Source of the DNA: Acetoanaerobium pronyense
Lineage (GTDB): Bacteria; Bacillota; Clostridia; Peptostreptococcales; Filifactoraceae
Length of the DNA: 64,000 nucleotides
Direction of reading: 5' to 3'
Assembly (NCBI RefSeq): GCF_017874355.1
Contig: NZ_JAGGLI010000010.1
Span: forward strand, 22,764 to 86,763
A program made the position numbers and the translations under genes. Shown one piece after another: positions 52,910-63,888 of this stretch. The notes under the pieces were generated by a model, which worked only from the letters and a program-made list of their open reading frames with translations, did no database searches and was not told where the DNA came from. The stretch's first letter is position 1; every line of letters begins with the position of its first letter.

Positions 52910-55269
52910 CCCTTAATAAAAAACTACTTAGAGACCTCCTAGACAACAAGGGTGCAAATATTGCGGCCATGGTCGTAATAGCCATTGGGCTGATGATGTA
53001 TACTTCCTTTTCAATGGTTATGGACACTCTTCTTGTGTCTAAAGCTGAGTTTTATAGTGCAAGTAATTTTCCAGATGGTTTTGTAAGCGTAATATCGATG
53101 CCAAGGAGCAAGATAGAAGATATAAGAGGTATAGATGGTATTGACAAGGCTTATGGAAGGCTTATGGAGGATATTCGAATAGAAGACCAGTTTGGAGCGC
53201 CATCAAATGAAACAAAATATCTTAGAATGATAAGCACAGGAACATCTATAGGAAACTATGTACTTATGGAAGGAAATGAGCCTAGGGATGGGGAACTCGA
53301 AGGGGTTTTTGACCCTATGTTTGCACAGGCAAACGGACTCAAAGTTGGAGACTCTGTACCTGTGATTGCATACGGAAGAAAACTGGATATAAGAATTAGC
53401 GGGATAGGAAGGAGTGCAGAGTACATATATGCACTTAGAAGTCAGGCTGAGATATATCCTGACCCAGTGATATTTGGGACTGTCTTTATCCCCCTTTCTT
53501 CCCTTTCGAGTATTACTGGAAAAAACCATTTTACTGATATCATATATACCCTAGATGAAAATACATCCTTTAATAAGATAAGGCAACAGATGGAAAGAGA
53601 ACTTAGACCCTATGGCTTTATGGGGATTATAGAGAGGGAAGACCAGGTAAGTGATTTAATGCTAAATACGGAGTTAAATCAGCTTGAATCCACAACTGTG
53701 GCACTACCCCTTGTATTTCTTTCAGTTGCTTCTATGATACTTTATATTATGATTAAGCGTATGGTTGAAAAGCAAAGAGGGCAGATAGGGATACTAAAGG
53801 CATTTGGATACTCAAATCTTGAGGTGAGTATTCATTTTACCCTATATGCAGTTGCAATTGGATTTTTGGGAGGAATACTTGGAGGACTTCTTGGAATGGC
53901 TCTTTCAAATCCTCTTATAAACTTATACAGACCTTTTTTCAATATGCCTCTTTATGACACCATATTTTCAATAAAATATTTTTTCCAAAGCATACTCCTT
54001 TCTTGTGTATTTGGAGTCATTGCAGGATATAGGGGGAGCAAGGGAGCCATAAAGCTCTCTCCTGCAGAAGCAATGAGGGAAAGAGAACCAGTAACTGGGA
54101 GCAGATCTATATTTGAAAAAATACCTTTTATACTCCTTGTGGTTACATCAAGGGGAAAGATGGCCCTTAGAAATATATCAAGAAGTCCAGCTAGAAGCTT
54201 TTTTGTGCTTATTGGTATAGCTTTTACCTTTGCTCTTTCTGTGGTACCTTGGACATTTATGGGGCAAATAGATGTAATGCTCTTTGACAGATATGATGAG
54301 GTGGAAAAATATGATGTAAGAGTTTATTTAAGTGGTATGTCCTCACTTGAACTGTCAGAAAAAGAGCTTTTAAGACAGGAAGATGTGACTCTGTCAGAGG
54401 GGATTCTTGATATATCAGGATTTATCACAAATGCACATATCAGAGAGGCAGTCCCAATTACAGGTCTTAGAAGGGACAACAAGCTTTATACTGTACTTGA
54501 TGATTCTAAAAACAGAATTTATATAGAAAAAGGAGGAATTGTCCTTCCAAGAAGAGTAGCAGATAGGTTAAATGTCAAAACAGGAGATAAAGTCACCTTT
54601 GAAAGTCCTTATATGAGAAATAAGGATGAAAAAGAGGAGATAAGGGTAATCGATGTAATAGATCAGAGTGTTGGAATAAATGCATATATGGAAATCGAAT
54701 ATCTATCTGATATTCTTGGTTATCCTCCTGCTGCAAACTCCATACTGTTAGCTTCACGGGAGGGAGTAGCTGAAAGTCTTAAGGTAGTTTATGAGGATAG
54801 CTCTGTAATTACAGGAATAAACGATAGCAATGAAATGATAGAAAAGATGAGGCAGTTTCTTGAAAGTTATACTGGGACTATGTTTTATGTGGCACTAATT
54901 GCTATAATAATGGGATTTGCAATAGTCTACAACTCTTATGTAATAATACTTTCAGAGAGAAAGCACGAGCTATCATCTCTTATGGTACTTGGAATGAGTG
55001 AAAAAGAGGTTCTTTCCATAATCACTTTCGAGCAGTGGTTTATAGCCTTCTTTGGGATGATATTTGGAATTCCCCTTGCACAGGCTACAATAACTGCAAT
55101 AGGAGAGGCTGCAAGTAGCGATATGTTTACAATGAATATAAAAATAGACTTAAACTCAATCATCATTGCAATGATTATCACTGTATTTTCAATAGTGATA
55201 GCTCAAATAATGGCGTCAAGAAAGATTAAGAAGCTTAATATAGCTGATGCCCTAAAATCTAACGAATAG
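52906..55269 (+). CDS. ABC transporter permease, two FtsX domains
   Basis: 787 residues. A first membrane helix at about 19-38 is followed by a large extracytoplasmic MacB-PCD-like domain to about 255. Three helices of the first FtsX domain come next (about 265-400, with QIGILKAFGYSNLEVSIHF). A new helix near 435-455 opens the second extracytoplasmic domain, and a second FtsX set closes the protein (about 665-785, ELSSLMVLGMSEKEVLSI). The layout fits efflux or lipoprotein/peptide export permeases of Gram-positives. It overlaps the ATPase gene by 4 bases and is followed by an adaptor gene after 10 bases. Substrate unknown. Confidence 0.92.
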   Translation: MTLNKKLLRDLLDNKGANIAAMVVIAIGLMMYTSFSMVMDTLLVSKAEFYSASNFPDGFVSVISMPRSKIEDIRGIDGIDKAYGRLMEDIRIEDQFGAPSNETKYLRMISTGTSIGNYVLMEGNEPRDGELEGVFDPMFAQANGLKVGDSVPVIAYGRKLDIRISGIGRSAEYIYALRSQAEIYPDPVIFGTVFIPLSSLSSITGKNHFTDIIYTLDENTSFNKIRQQMERELRPYGFMGIIEREDQVSDLMLNTELNQLESTTVALPLVFLSVASMILYIMIKRMVEKQRGQIGILKAFGYSNLEVSIHFTLYAVAIGFLGGILGGLLGMALSNPLINLYRPFFNMPLYDTIFSIKYFFQSILLSCVFGVIAGYRGSKGAIKLSPAEAMREREPVTGSRSIFEKIPFILLVVTSRGKMALRNISRSPARSFFVLIGIAFTFALSVVPWTFMGQIDVMLFDRYDEVEKYDVRVYLSGMSSLELSEKELLRQEDVTLSEGILDISGFITNAHIREAVPITGLRRDNKLYTVLDDSKNRIYIEKGGIVLPRRVADRLNVKTGDKVTFESPYMRNKDEKEEIRVIDVIDQSVGINAYMEIEYLSDILGYPPAANSILLASREGVAESLKVVYEDSSVITGINDSNEMIEKMRQFLESYTGTMFYVALIAIIMGFAIVYNSYVIILSERKHELSSLMVLGMSEKEVLSIITFEQWFIAFFGMIFGIPLAQATITAIGEAASSDMFTMNIKIDLNSIIIAMIITVFSIVIAQIMASRKIKKLNIADALKSNE

Positions 55270-55279
55270 AGGTGCAGAA

Positions 55280-56521
55280 ATGAAAAAATCTGTAAAGATA
55301 GGTATACTAATACTCCTTGTATTTATCTCAGGGGCAGCTATGTACTATTATAACAACCTTCCCCTTGAGGTTGATGCTGAGAGAGTTGAAAAAATGACCC
55401 TTGTAAGCGACTTTAAAGAAAATGCAAAGATAGTTCCTCAGGATAGATATTCTGTGTCTGCTCCATATGATGGTAGGGTAAAGACAGTTGTAAAGGCAGG
55501 AGATAGAGTACAAAGAGGTCAGCTTATTGCAGTACTTGATGATAGTGATTTGAGATATAGCGTAAGGCAAATTAACGGCCAGATTTCTTCACTATCTGGA
55601 CAAAGAGCAATGGCTTCTCCTGAGATTTTTCAGTCTCAAGTTGAGTCCTTAAATATTGGAATTGAGATGGCAAAAACAGATATACAGAGACTTGAGCAGG
55701 ATTATCAAAGGTATAGCTCGCTATATGAAAGTGGAGCTATACCTAAAATAGAGCTTGAAGGAATAGAAAAAGCCCTAGAAGATGCAAATAGCGGTCTTTT
55801 ATTAAGAGAAAAAGAACTTGAGCTAATATATGAAACTTCAAGGGAAAAATCTGGAACCGATGCCTTTTACTCTGGACAAAGACAGGCTCTTTTAGCTCAA
55901 AGAGATTCATTAAATGACAGAATAGCAAAGTCAAATGTCTATGCTCCTGCATCTGGAATAGTCACTCAGGTATATGTAAATGAGGGTGGGGTAGCGAGCA
56001 GTATGTCACCTATGCTTGATATATCTGCAACGGAAAAGGTTGTTGCAAGGGCTGATATCCTTGTAAGAGATGCAGCGGCTCTTGCTATAGGGGACAAAGT
56101 GACTGTAATCCAAAAGATAAGAAACGATGAAAATAACTATGAAGGCAGGATAAGCTCCATAAGCTCATATGCAAAGACATCAATATCGCCCCTCGGCCTT
56201 GAGGAGCAAAGGGTTGAGGTTGATATAGAATTTGAAAGAGCAGGAGAGCTATTCATAGGATATGACCTAGATATAGTTATAGAAACCTTAAGACTGGAAA
56301 ATATAATAGCCCTTCCGAAACTTAGCACTTTTAGAGAAAATGGGGAGTATTATGTCTGGAAAATAGAAGGAGATATACTTGTAAAGCAGCAAATTAAAGT
56401 AGGATATGAGTCTGACTTTGAAATGGAAATAATTTCAGGCCTCGAAGAAGGGGATATAATAATTACAGACCCTAATAATACTAGTCTTGAAGAGGGAAAA
56501 AAAGTCAGCTATGAGCTATAA
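55280..56521 (+). CDS. HlyD/RND-type membrane-fusion adaptor
   Basis: 413 residues. An N-terminal membrane anchor (residues about 5-24) is followed by a split lipoyl domain (SAPYDGRVKTVVKAGDRV and VYAPASGIVTQVYVNEGG). An alpha-hairpin coiled-coil of about 100 residues separates the lipoyl halves (about 105-210). A beta-barrel and a membrane-proximal domain come after. In Gram-positives such adaptors extend from MacB-like permeases toward the wall. Last gene of the three-gene operon (10-base gap). Together the three proteins probably export a peptide, lipid or antimicrobial. Confidence 0.93.
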   Translation: MKKSVKIGILILLVFISGAAMYYYNNLPLEVDAERVEKMTLVSDFKENAKIVPQDRYSVSAPYDGRVKTVVKAGDRVQRGQLIAVLDDSDLRYSVRQINGQISSLSGQRAMASPEIFQSQVESLNIGIEMAKTDIQRLEQDYQRYSSLYESGAIPKIELEGIEKALEDANSGLLLREKELELIYETSREKSGTDAFYSGQRQALLAQRDSLNDRIAKSNVYAPASGIVTQVYVNEGGVASSMSPMLDISATEKVVARADILVRDAAALAIGDKVTVIQKIRNDENNYEGRISSISSYAKTSISPLGLEEQRVEVDIEFERAGELFIGYDLDIVIETLRLENIIALPKLSTFRENGEYYVWKIEGDILVKQQIKVGYESDFEMEIISGLEEGDIIITDPNNTSLEEGKKVSYEL

Positions 56522-56721
56522 AAGAAAAAGTTTGGGATAAAGTCATAAAATAGAAAAAATTAAGTAAATTATTGACTTAGCTATTTATTCCCCCTTTTAT
56601 AAAGTGTATAATTAATTTAACTTTGTGTTTAATTGTATTTTATAACATAAACCTTAAATAAAGGGTATAAATTATCTTATAGAATTATATAAAGTAAAAA
56701 AATTAAAAAGGGGGAGCATTG

Positions 56722-57510
56722 ATGCAGCACTATACTAGGGAAAAAAGAGGTATAAAGGTTCTCAATCTCATTTTTTTCTTGATTATGATTGTCCTAAATG
56801 GCCTTGCAAATACTACTTTGATAGGAGGAGTAAGTACTGAGGTCATTTCAGATAGATATAAAAATCTATTTACGCCAGCTGGGATTACCTTCGCAATCTG
56901 GGGTGTGATTTATCTAGCCCTAGGATACTTTGTGGTATTTCAGCTTGGCAAATCAAGCTACGGAAGTAAGAAAAAAGAAGCTCTTGAAAAGATAGGCCCC
57001 CTTTTTATAATAAGCTGTATCCTAAATGGCTCATGGCTTATAGCCTGGGGATATGATTTGATTCCTCTTAGCCTTGGAATTATGTTCCTTCTTTTAATCA
57101 CACTTTATACAATATACTTCAAAATCCATAGCATGAAGGACTATCTTTACAATGATGAAAAAAGAGCATTTATCATACCTTTTTCTCTGTATACTGCATG
57201 GATAACAGTTGCCATAATTGCAAATTTAGCTGCCTTTTTTAAGTATATAGAGTGGGGAGGATTTGGGTTATCTGAAACCTTTTGGATAATATTTAGCATT
57301 ATATTTGCAACACTTGTAAACCTTCTATTTATATATGGGAAGTCAGATATTTTCTTTGGTCTTGTGGGAGTATGGGCTCTTAGCGGTATAGCATATGCAA
57401 GATATGAAGAGGGAAATGTCCTGCCAGTAGGATATGTTGCAGTAGCAGGAGCGGTAGTGATTTTAATATCTATACTACTTAATATTATTAGAAATAGAAA
57501 ATCAAACTAA
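56722..57510 (+). CDS. TspO/MBR-like polytopic membrane protein
   Basis: 262 residues, about 7-8 predicted membrane helices. LFTPAGITFAIWGVIYLALG resembles the F-x-P-P-x-W-x-F-x-I-x-W helix region of TspO/MBR proteins, and a Trp-containing helix pattern continues (NGSWLIAWGYDL, YTAWITVAIIANL). It is longer than classic TspO (about 160 residues), as in a long clade of Firmicutes. TspO proteins bind porphyrins or sterols; no ligand can be assigned here. GGGGGAG lies 6 bases before the ATG; a TTG sits directly before it. Single gene with a strong terminator. Confidence 0.68.
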   Translation: MQHYTREKRGIKVLNLIFFLIMIVLNGLANTTLIGGVSTEVISDRYKNLFTPAGITFAIWGVIYLALGYFVVFQLGKSSYGSKKKEALEKIGPLFIISCILNGSWLIAWGYDLIPLSLGIMFLLLITLYTIYFKIHSMKDYLYNDEKRAFIIPFSLYTAWITVAIIANLAAFFKYIEWGGFGLSETFWIIFSIIFATLVNLLFIYGKSDIFFGLVGVWALSGIAYARYEEGNVLPVGYVAVAGAVVILISILLNIIRNRKSN

Positions 57511-57564
57511 AAAAAGATACGTTTTAATATATAGTTTTTTTAAGGTAGATAAAGCTTGATATTA

Positions 57565-57614
57565 AAAAAGGTGATTAGAAGGATGAGTATTCCTTCTTAT
57601 CACCTTTAATTTTT
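57565..57614. terminator. Bidirectional terminator
   Basis: A 17-base inverted repeat (AAAGGTGATTAGAAGGA with TCCTTCTTATCACCTTT, one mismatch) has T-rich flanks on both strands. It lies between the TspO-like gene and the convergent FtsH-type gene. Confidence 0.88.
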
Positions 57615-57645
57615 GAAAATTTTGGATTGATTTAATTAGATTGAT

Positions 57646-59586
57646 TTAGTTGGTAGAGTCCTTATTTAAATCTACGTCTTTAGATTCTAATATCTCATCA
57701 TCTTCTTCTCGATTGACTATTCTTATAAAATGCTCGGCATCCACAATAGATTTTTCCATTAGAATTTGAGCTAGCTCATCTAATATATCTCTTTCTCTAA
57801 GGAGTATGGATTTAGTTTCCCTAAATAGCTCTTCTCCTAAGGCCTTAGCGTCCTTGATATAATCATCACTTGGACGAGTCATTCCAAGGACATCAAGGTT
57901 TATTACGCTATCATGCATACCCCAGGTCTTTATGATTTGGGATATAATCTGAGTAGCCTGCTCTATATCTCCTACAGCACCGGTTGTAATATCATCTTCT
58001 GAAGAGGCTATCAATGTTTCAGCTGCTCTACCACCATAGAGCATTTTAACCCTGTTTTTCATATCTGCCTTGCTCTGAAGACCTTCTTTAGGTTGGTTGA
58101 GAGTATACCCTCCTGCTCCTGAAGTAGTTGGAAGTATACTTACTTCAAGGATTGGGCTGCCTAGTCTATGGCCAACTATAGCGTGACCGGCCTCATGGTA
58201 AGCTACAATTTTTCTTTGATCTTCTGAATCAGAAGGATTGTCCTTTTTATCCCCTTTAATAAGAATTCTCAGATATGCATCATCTATATCTTCTTGCTTT
58301 ACAAGCTCATGACCTTTTGTAACCGCTTTTATTGCAGCCTCATTTAAAAGGTTTTCAAGCTCTGAAGGACTAAAACCAAGGGTTTTTTCAGATAGCTTTT
58401 TAAGGCTTACCTCTTCACTAAGTCGTTTTTTTCTTGAATATAAGCTTAGTATACTAAGCCTCTCATCTTTATCAGGAAGGGGAACTGCAAGCTGTCTATC
58501 AAATCGTCCAGGTCTTTTAAGTGCTGGATCAAGATCTTGAAGTCTATTGGTTGCTGCGATTGTTATTACTCCTTCATTTCCAGCAAAACCATCCAGTTCA
58601 TTAAGAAGGGCGGTAAGAGTCTTATCATCTTCCGATGTACCTCTATTTTGCCCCCTAGCTCCTCCTACAGAATCTATTTCATCAATAAAAACTATACAAG
58701 GAGCATTTTTTCTTGCTGTCTTATAGAGCTTTCTTACTCTTCTAGCACCAAGTCCTACATAAAGCTCTACAAAGTCTGAACCATTCACCTTGAAAAATGG
58801 AACCTTAGCTTCTCCAGCGATTGCCTTTGCCATAAGGGTTTTTCCAGTGCCAGGAGGGCCATAGAAAATGACTCCATTTGGAAGCCGTGCCCCTATCTCC
58901 TGATATTTTACAGGATTTTTTAAAAAATCAAGTATATATTTGGAGTCTTTTTTTAGGGTTGAATACCCTGCTATATTGTCAAAATTGATGTCTGGAACCT
59001 TTGTTGTAATTTCATTTTCCTTAGGGTCCATACTTCTTTGATAAAACATCAAGAAGCCGAGTATCAATAAGACAGGTATCATAATCTGTATTGTTGACAA
59101 AAGGAAAAATACAATCTGATTTGTAGGATTAAAAGTAAATACTCTGATACCTCTTTGAAGAAGTTCAGATCTAAATTCTGGATAGGCGGGATTTTCTGTT
59201 ATGAATTTATAAGGACCTTTTGAAGGCACTATTTTAGCATCCACTGATGTCTCTTTCTTTTCCTCAAGTCTTTGAAGTAGCTCCGCATATTCATCTGTGA
59301 CCTCAAGTCCGGTTTCTTCAAGATATGAGATAGAAGGAAGAAACTGCATATTGCTGCCATTGTTTAGGAATACGAATCTTATTTCTCCCTTTTCAAGAAG
59401 TTCCTCAAACTGAGTATAGCGCATATAGGAGACATTTTCCCTCATTTCTTTGTCCATGCGAGGAGGAAGAAGCATTGCAGCGATATACACCATAAATAGT
59501 AGTACAATAAGAAATGCAATTCTTCTTTTGGTAAGTCTTTTTTTCACTTTTTCTTTTATTTTTTCCCATTTTTCTTTTCTGCTCAT
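57646..59586 (-). CDS. FtsH-type membrane AAA+ zinc metalloprotease
   Basis: 646 residues. A basic cytosolic start, one membrane helix at about 25-42, an extracytoplasmic domain of about 115 residues, and a second helix at about 165-185. The AAA module has Walker A GPPGTGKT, Walker [17 protein letters not shown] and [22 protein letters not shown]. The M41 protease domain has the zinc motif HEAGH. It degrades membrane and short-lived cytosolic proteins as a hexamer. The extracytoplasmic part is typical in size; the C-terminus is acidic. ATG 59586 is chosen because AGGTG lies 6 bases upstream; GTG and ATG codons sit just before. It may be a second FtsH, as the usual tilS-hpt-ftsH context is absent. 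Confidence 0.93.
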   Translation of the reverse strand: MSRKEKWEKIKEKVKKRLTKRRIAFLIVLLFMVYIAAMLLPPRMDKEMRENVSYMRYTQFEELLEKGEIRFVFLNNGSNMQFLPSISYLEETGLEVTDEYAELLQRLEEKKETSVDAKIVPSKGPYKFITENPAYPEFRSELLQRGIRVFTFNPTNQIVFFLLSTIQIMIPVLLILGFLMFYQRSMDPKENEITTKVPDINFDNIAGYSTLKKDSKYILDFLKNPVKYQEIGARLPNGVIFYGPPGTGKTLMAKAIAGEAKVPFFKVNGSDFVELYVGLGARRVRKLYKTARKNAPCIVFIDEIDSVGGARGQNRGTSEDDKTLTALLNELDGFAGNEGVITIAATNRLQDLDPALKRPGRFDRQLAVPLPDKDERLSILSLYSRKKRLSEEVSLKKLSEKTLGFSPSELENLLNEAAIKAVTKGHELVKQEDIDDAYLRILIKGDKKDNPSDSEDQRKIVAYHEAGHAIVGHRLGSPILEVSILPTTSGAGGYTLNQPKEGLQSKADMKNRVKMLYGGRAAETLIASSEDDITTGAVGDIEQATQIISQIIKTWGMHDSVINLDVLGMTRPSDDYIKDAKALGEELFRETKSILLRERDILDELAQILMEKSIVDAEHFIRIVNREEDDEILESKDVDLNKDSTN

Positions 59587-59809
59587 ATGCATCACCTATT
59601 TTAATTATACTACAATTAAGGTGTAAACAAACCATCTCTTAGGAAATTATAGGAGGCAAAATACTAGTAAAATTAAGTAAAAAAATATAAAGTTAACCTG
59701 TATATAGAAAAGTTTAACATCATAATAAAATAATATAGTATAATTGAAACAATAAATATTCGAATGGGAAGGTTTAAAGTAAATAAAATTTACCAAGGAG
59801 GGGCGGATA

Positions 59810-62326
59810 TTGTTTTTTAAAAAGAAGAATACTAATGAGCCTATAAATACGTCTATAAGACCTCAAGAGAGTCAAATAGAAAAAAAGGCAGAGAATAAAG
59901 AAGAAAAATACATAGGGAAAAATGATTCCCCAAAGGAATCCATTGAAGATAAGGATTTATTAATGCAACACAATCAAAGTAATATGATAACTAGACTTGG
60001 AACAAAGATTGAAGAAACGGAGCTTATTGCAAGTAGTCTTATAAATACAACCAGAGAAATCAGTGCGGCTATAGAGGAGCAGCTTGTTGCAACTGAAGGT
60101 GTTGTTGATGAAATAAGTCAGTATTCTGCTCTTGCAGAGGAAGTATTTGCAAGTATCGAAAACTCCAAGGAAATAACAGATAGGACTCTTACTGTAGCAA
60201 ATGAAGGGACGATAGCTATAGACAAGTCTCTTGAAGCTATGGATGAGATATCAGAGTCTGTAGTTACTGTTAAAGGGTCTGTTTCCAATCTTTATGACAA
60301 ATCTCAAAGCGTAGATGAGCTTCTTGACCTTATTAAGGATATAGCGGATAGCACGAATTTGCTTGCCCTTAATGCATCTATAGAGGCGGCTAGAGCAGGA
60401 GAAGCGGGAAGAGGTTTTTCTGTTGTAGCTAGCGAGGTGAAAAAGCTTGCTACTAGAAGTATAGATTCCGTAGGACATATTAGTGATATATTAAATGAAA
60501 TAAAATCAAGTATAGATGAAACAACATCTTTGATGGATGAGACAGATAGACGTGTAGAAGCTGGAAAGGCCATGTCTCTTGAAACCAAAAAAGTATTTCA
60601 AACCATAATAGATGCAGCAAAGGAGTCTACTTTAGTTTCAGAGGAGATAAATATTGCAGTATCAAAACAGCTTGAGTCACTAGAAAATGTAATAGAATCC
60701 ACCCAAACAATGAATGAACATTTTTCCACGCTTTCAGGAAGTGTAGAGATTACTCTTTTGAACACGGAGTATACGAGCACATCTCTTAAGGCTATAAACA
60801 AGCTTTCATCAAATCTTAAGAATGTAAATGAGGGACTGAGCGAAAACCTTAAAGGGCTTGAGCTAGCTAGTGATGTAGTAAAGACATACATAGCCTATCC
60901 TCCTGAAAACAAGGACCCGATGATGGCGATAGATGCAGTAGAGGCTCATCTTTATGTAAACAATCACTCATCCCTAACCTTAATCAATGAAAACGGGATG
61001 ATATCCCCAGGAGTTGCAAAGTTTTGGAGAGTCCTTGAAGATCAGATTACATGGGAGTTTCAGCTTAGAAAAGGTATCAAGTTTCATGATGGCTCAGAGC
61101 TTACTTCTGAAGATGTATATTTTTCATATCTAAGAATACTTGATCCAAAAACAAAATCCCCAAACAACTGGATACTATTTGACATAGAGGGTGCCAAGGA
61201 ATTTGCAGATGGAAAGACAAATAGTGTATCAGGTATTGAAATCATTGATAAGTATCTTATAAGAATAAGACTATTAAGTCCTTATACAGGTTTTTTACTA
61301 AATCTGGGACAATCAATGTGTCCTATAATATCTAAAAAGGCATATGAAGAAAAAGGTGCCATAGTAGGATGTGGAGCTTTTGTTCTAGAGGATGAAGCAA
61401 ATGGGGACATTACTCTAAAAGCAAATCCAGACTATTATTTAGGTGAGCCATATATCAAAGAGATTAAGCTTACTACAAATCCTTCCGAGGTAGGTGAAAA
61501 CTTCAGACAGGGCAATTATGATTTTATAAAAATAGAAGAGGATGCTCTTTATAAAGAAGCTAAGGATGCTGGAGCTACGGTTGATATAGTTGATATGCTT
61601 GCTATTTACTATGTTGGATTTAATATGCTTTCAAGTCATACTATAGTATCAAATAAGGAGGCAAGGCAGGCTCTTAATCTTGCCATCAACAAAGAAAGAA
61701 TAATTAAAGAGGCCCTTGGAGTCTTTGGAAGCGTAGCCTCATCTCCTATGCCATCTTCTATGCTTGGAGGAGAGGAATATAGACCTTATGACTATGACCC
61801 TCAAAGAGCTAAGGATATGCTAAGGAAAAGTGGAGTTACAAACCTAAATATCACTCTTGCTGCAAGGGATGGAAATGCAGGAGGACTGTTTAGTAAGATA
61901 CTCTCTCAAGTAAAAGAAGACCTAGAAGCTATAGGGCTTAATATTGAAATATCAGATTTTTCTAGTGCAGAGTTTATGAGCCAAGAGTGTCATAAAAAAC
62001 ATGATTTGTACATTTCAAGATGGATTGCAGATACAGGGGACCAAGACAACTTCCTAGCGCCTTTATTTACCCCAGGAAGCTCTGCTAATTTTTCAAGTTA
62101 TGAAAATCCTCAGGTTCTTGAATTGATGAAGAGCGCTAAAAAGATACTTAATCCTACTAAAAAGCTGGAGTTTTATAAACAAATAAGCTCCATACTTCAT
62201 GAAGAGGCGCCATGGATATATCTTTTCCATCCAAGGGCAGGAGTTGGCTACAAGGATTATATTGGAGGAATGAATCTAAATCACCTTGGAATAATAAGGT
62301 ACGAGCAGATATATAAGTCTAAATAA
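59810..62326 (+). CDS. Soluble chemoreceptor signalling domain fused to an SBP family 5 domain
   Basis: 838 residues with no signal peptide and no membrane helix. Residues about 1-55 are a charged, low-complexity head. Residues about 60-355 form an MCP signalling coiled-coil with hairpin tip [19 protein letters not shown] (181-199). From about 365 to the end there is a peptide/nickel-binding (SBP_bac_5) domain, with [19 protein letters not shown] near 413-431 and [15 protein letters not shown]. The SBP domain normally sits outside the cell; here it must be cytosolic and may sense intracellular peptides for chemotaxis, an inference. The TTG start has AAGGAGGGG 6 bases upstream. Single gene followed by a long hairpin terminator. 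Confidence 0.93.
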   Translation: MFFKKKNTNEPINTSIRPQESQIEKKAENKEEKYIGKNDSPKESIEDKDLLMQHNQSNMITRLGTKIEETELIASSLINTTREISAAIEEQLVATEGVVDEISQYSALAEEVFASIENSKEITDRTLTVANEGTIAIDKSLEAMDEISESVVTVKGSVSNLYDKSQSVDELLDLIKDIADSTNLLALNASIEAARAGEAGRGFSVVASEVKKLATRSIDSVGHISDILNEIKSSIDETTSLMDETDRRVEAGKAMSLETKKVFQTIIDAAKESTLVSEEINIAVSKQLESLENVIESTQTMNEHFSTLSGSVEITLLNTEYTSTSLKAINKLSSNLKNVNEGLSENLKGLELASDVVKTYIAYPPENKDPMMAIDAVEAHLYVNNHSSLTLINENGMISPGVAKFWRVLEDQITWEFQLRKGIKFHDGSELTSEDVYFSYLRILDPKTKSPNNWILFDIEGAKEFADGKTNSVSGIEIIDKYLIRIRLLSPYTGFLLNLGQSMCPIISKKAYEEKGAIVGCGAFVLEDEANGDITLKANPDYYLGEPYIKEIKLTTNPSEVGENFRQGNYDFIKIEEDALYKEAKDAGATVDIVDMLAIYYVGFNMLSSHTIVSNKEARQALNLAINKERIIKEALGVFGSVASSPMPSSMLGGEEYRPYDYDPQRAKDMLRKSGVTNLNITLAARDGNAGGLFSKILSQVKEDLEAIGLNIEISDFSSAEFMSQECHKKHDLYISRWIADTGDQDNFLAPLFTPGSSANFSSYENPQVLELMKSAKKILNPTKKLEFYKQISSILHEEAPWIYLFHPRAGVGYKDYIGGMNLNHLGIIRYEQIYKSK

Positions 62327-62396
62327 GAGCTGGTAAAATCAAATAATAAAATTGTAAATCGAGTTAAAGCTCTATAGTAATCTGCTACAGAAATCC

Positions 62397-62446
62397 TAAA
62401 TACTCCATAACTAATGGCTATGTCATTACTATGGAGTATTTTTATG
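62397..62446 (+). terminator. Long hairpin terminator
   Basis: AAATACTCCATA pairs with TATGGAGTATTT and an inner TAATG pairs with CATTA; T5 lies at the 3' side. It follows the chemoreceptor/SBP gene. Confidence 0.85.
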
Positions 62447-62574
62447 TGATTGTAAAATATATGAATAAGTAGAGCTTATAATAGAAGGAAAGGTTTTTCT
62501 TTCAAAATAAGAGGGTTTGTGTCATAATCTAATATAGAATATAAAATGAATTGGAAAATTTTGGAGGAAAAAAG

Positions 62575-63852
62575 TTGAGAATTATAGATTTAAAAGATAT
62601 AACAAAGGGGCAGGACGTTCCTAAAATAGCATATAGGCCTATAAAGGCTCTTGAAGATAGGATTTATTTTGAAAAGGTGCAGGGAACCCTTGAGGAAGAA
62701 TGGACTGAAGGGATATATAGATTTGATTTAGAGGACAAATCCCTTACAAAAATAGATACAGGAAGACATGATCAGGACCCATCTCTTTATGATATAGATG
62801 TTCCTGGTTCATATGAGGATGTCCTTGTAATGAAAAGCATGGACTATATGTATTACTGCGTAGCTACAGAGCTAATGAGAGAAATGCTTTTAGAGTTTTT
62901 CATTATAGACACAAGGGATGATAGCCAAAGTGAGATACTAAGCTTTACCTTCCCGAAACAAGAGTTTATATATAGAGGAATGGAGATTCTTACATCTGGG
63001 TATTTCATATTTACCCTTGCTGACTCCGAAAACCCTTTTGAAAGCACTATAAAAGACAAGGTATACCTTGTAGATATAGAGGCTAAAAGCTTATATGAAA
63101 TCCATGACAATTTATTTAAGATGACATCAGGTAAAAGAGTGGTAGCAGGAGAAGAGCAAAAGCATATTCTAGTTGAAGAGACGTATCTTTCTGAAGAGGA
63201 GGAGCTTGAGCTTCTTGTATCAAATGATGTAGAGCTTGATATGGAGATTCCTGAAGACTTGACTGAGGATTTTGTGTTTCACAACTCAATCAAATACCTT
63301 CCCTTTGAAAACTTTTTAAGGCTAGTAAAGATTGGAAGCAAGAGCATGCAGTTTAGAACCCTTGACTCTATCTACAAAGAGGGTGTTCTTAGAGTGATTG
63401 GGGAGAGCGAAGCAAAGCTTTACTATAAAAAGAACAAGCATGAGTTTTTACTTCAAGAGAGTAAGGAATTGAAGGACAGGCTCATGATTGGAAAAGAAGA
63501 GATATTTTCCTTAAATAAAAACACTCTTGAAATAGACAAGATAGCTGACCTTGGTGCAGGGACTATGGTTGCCTTTGAAAATGATAAGGTATATGAAGTC
63601 CATGAGGACGAAAAAAAAGTTGATATCAAAGATGTAGATACTGAAGATTTTCTTTGTAAGTATGAAAAGGTAGAGGCTGAGAGAGAACATTTTTATGATA
63701 TTTTTGCAGATAGATATCTGGTGATTGGAGTATTTGGCACAAAGGACAAGCCAAAGGAGAGCTATCTTAAGATAGTAGATACAAAAGGGGAAGAAAAGGA
63801 TAGAAAATGTGAAGACTTATTTATAATAGGAGATACCGCATTTATAGGATAA
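62575..63852 (+). CDS. Uncharacterised protein, probably beta-propeller-like
   Basis: About 425 residues, soluble and acidic. I do not recognise a family. Repeated beta-rich units of about 45-60 residues end in short aromatic-acidic turns (GIYRFDLEDKSLTKIDTG, DKVYLVDIEAKSLYEI, EEIFSLNKNTLEIDKIADLG, SYLKIVDTKGEEK), suggesting a degenerate beta-propeller. There is no signal peptide, so it is probably cytosolic. A TTG at 62575 has GGAGG 7 bases upstream; the in-frame TTG at 62551 has no site. A terminator follows. Nothing nearby suggests its function. Confidence 0.7.
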   Translation: MRIIDLKDITKGQDVPKIAYRPIKALEDRIYFEKVQGTLEEEWTEGIYRFDLEDKSLTKIDTGRHDQDPSLYDIDVPGSYEDVLVMKSMDYMYYCVATELMREMLLEFFIIDTRDDSQSEILSFTFPKQEFIYRGMEILTSGYFIFTLADSENPFESTIKDKVYLVDIEAKSLYEIHDNLFKMTSGKRVVAGEEQKHILVEETYLSEEEELELLVSNDVELDMEIPEDLTEDFVFHNSIKYLPFENFLRLVKIGSKSMQFRTLDSIYKEGVLRVIGESEAKLYYKKNKHEFLLQESKELKDRLMIGKEEIFSLNKNTLEIDKIADLGAGTMVAFENDKVYEVHEDEKKVDIKDVDTEDFLCKYEKVEAEREHFYDIFADRYLVIGVFGTKDKPKESYLKIVDTKGEEKDRKCEDLFIIGDTAFIG

Positions 63853-63888
63853 AAAAAGCTGGCATTCGTGATGAATACCAGCTTTTGC
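63853..63888 (+). terminator. Intrinsic terminator
   Basis: AAAAGCTGGCATTC pairs with GAATACCAGCTTTT (one mismatch) with a 5-base loop. It ends the last gene of the window; 63889-64000 holds nothing I recognise. Confidence 0.85.
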
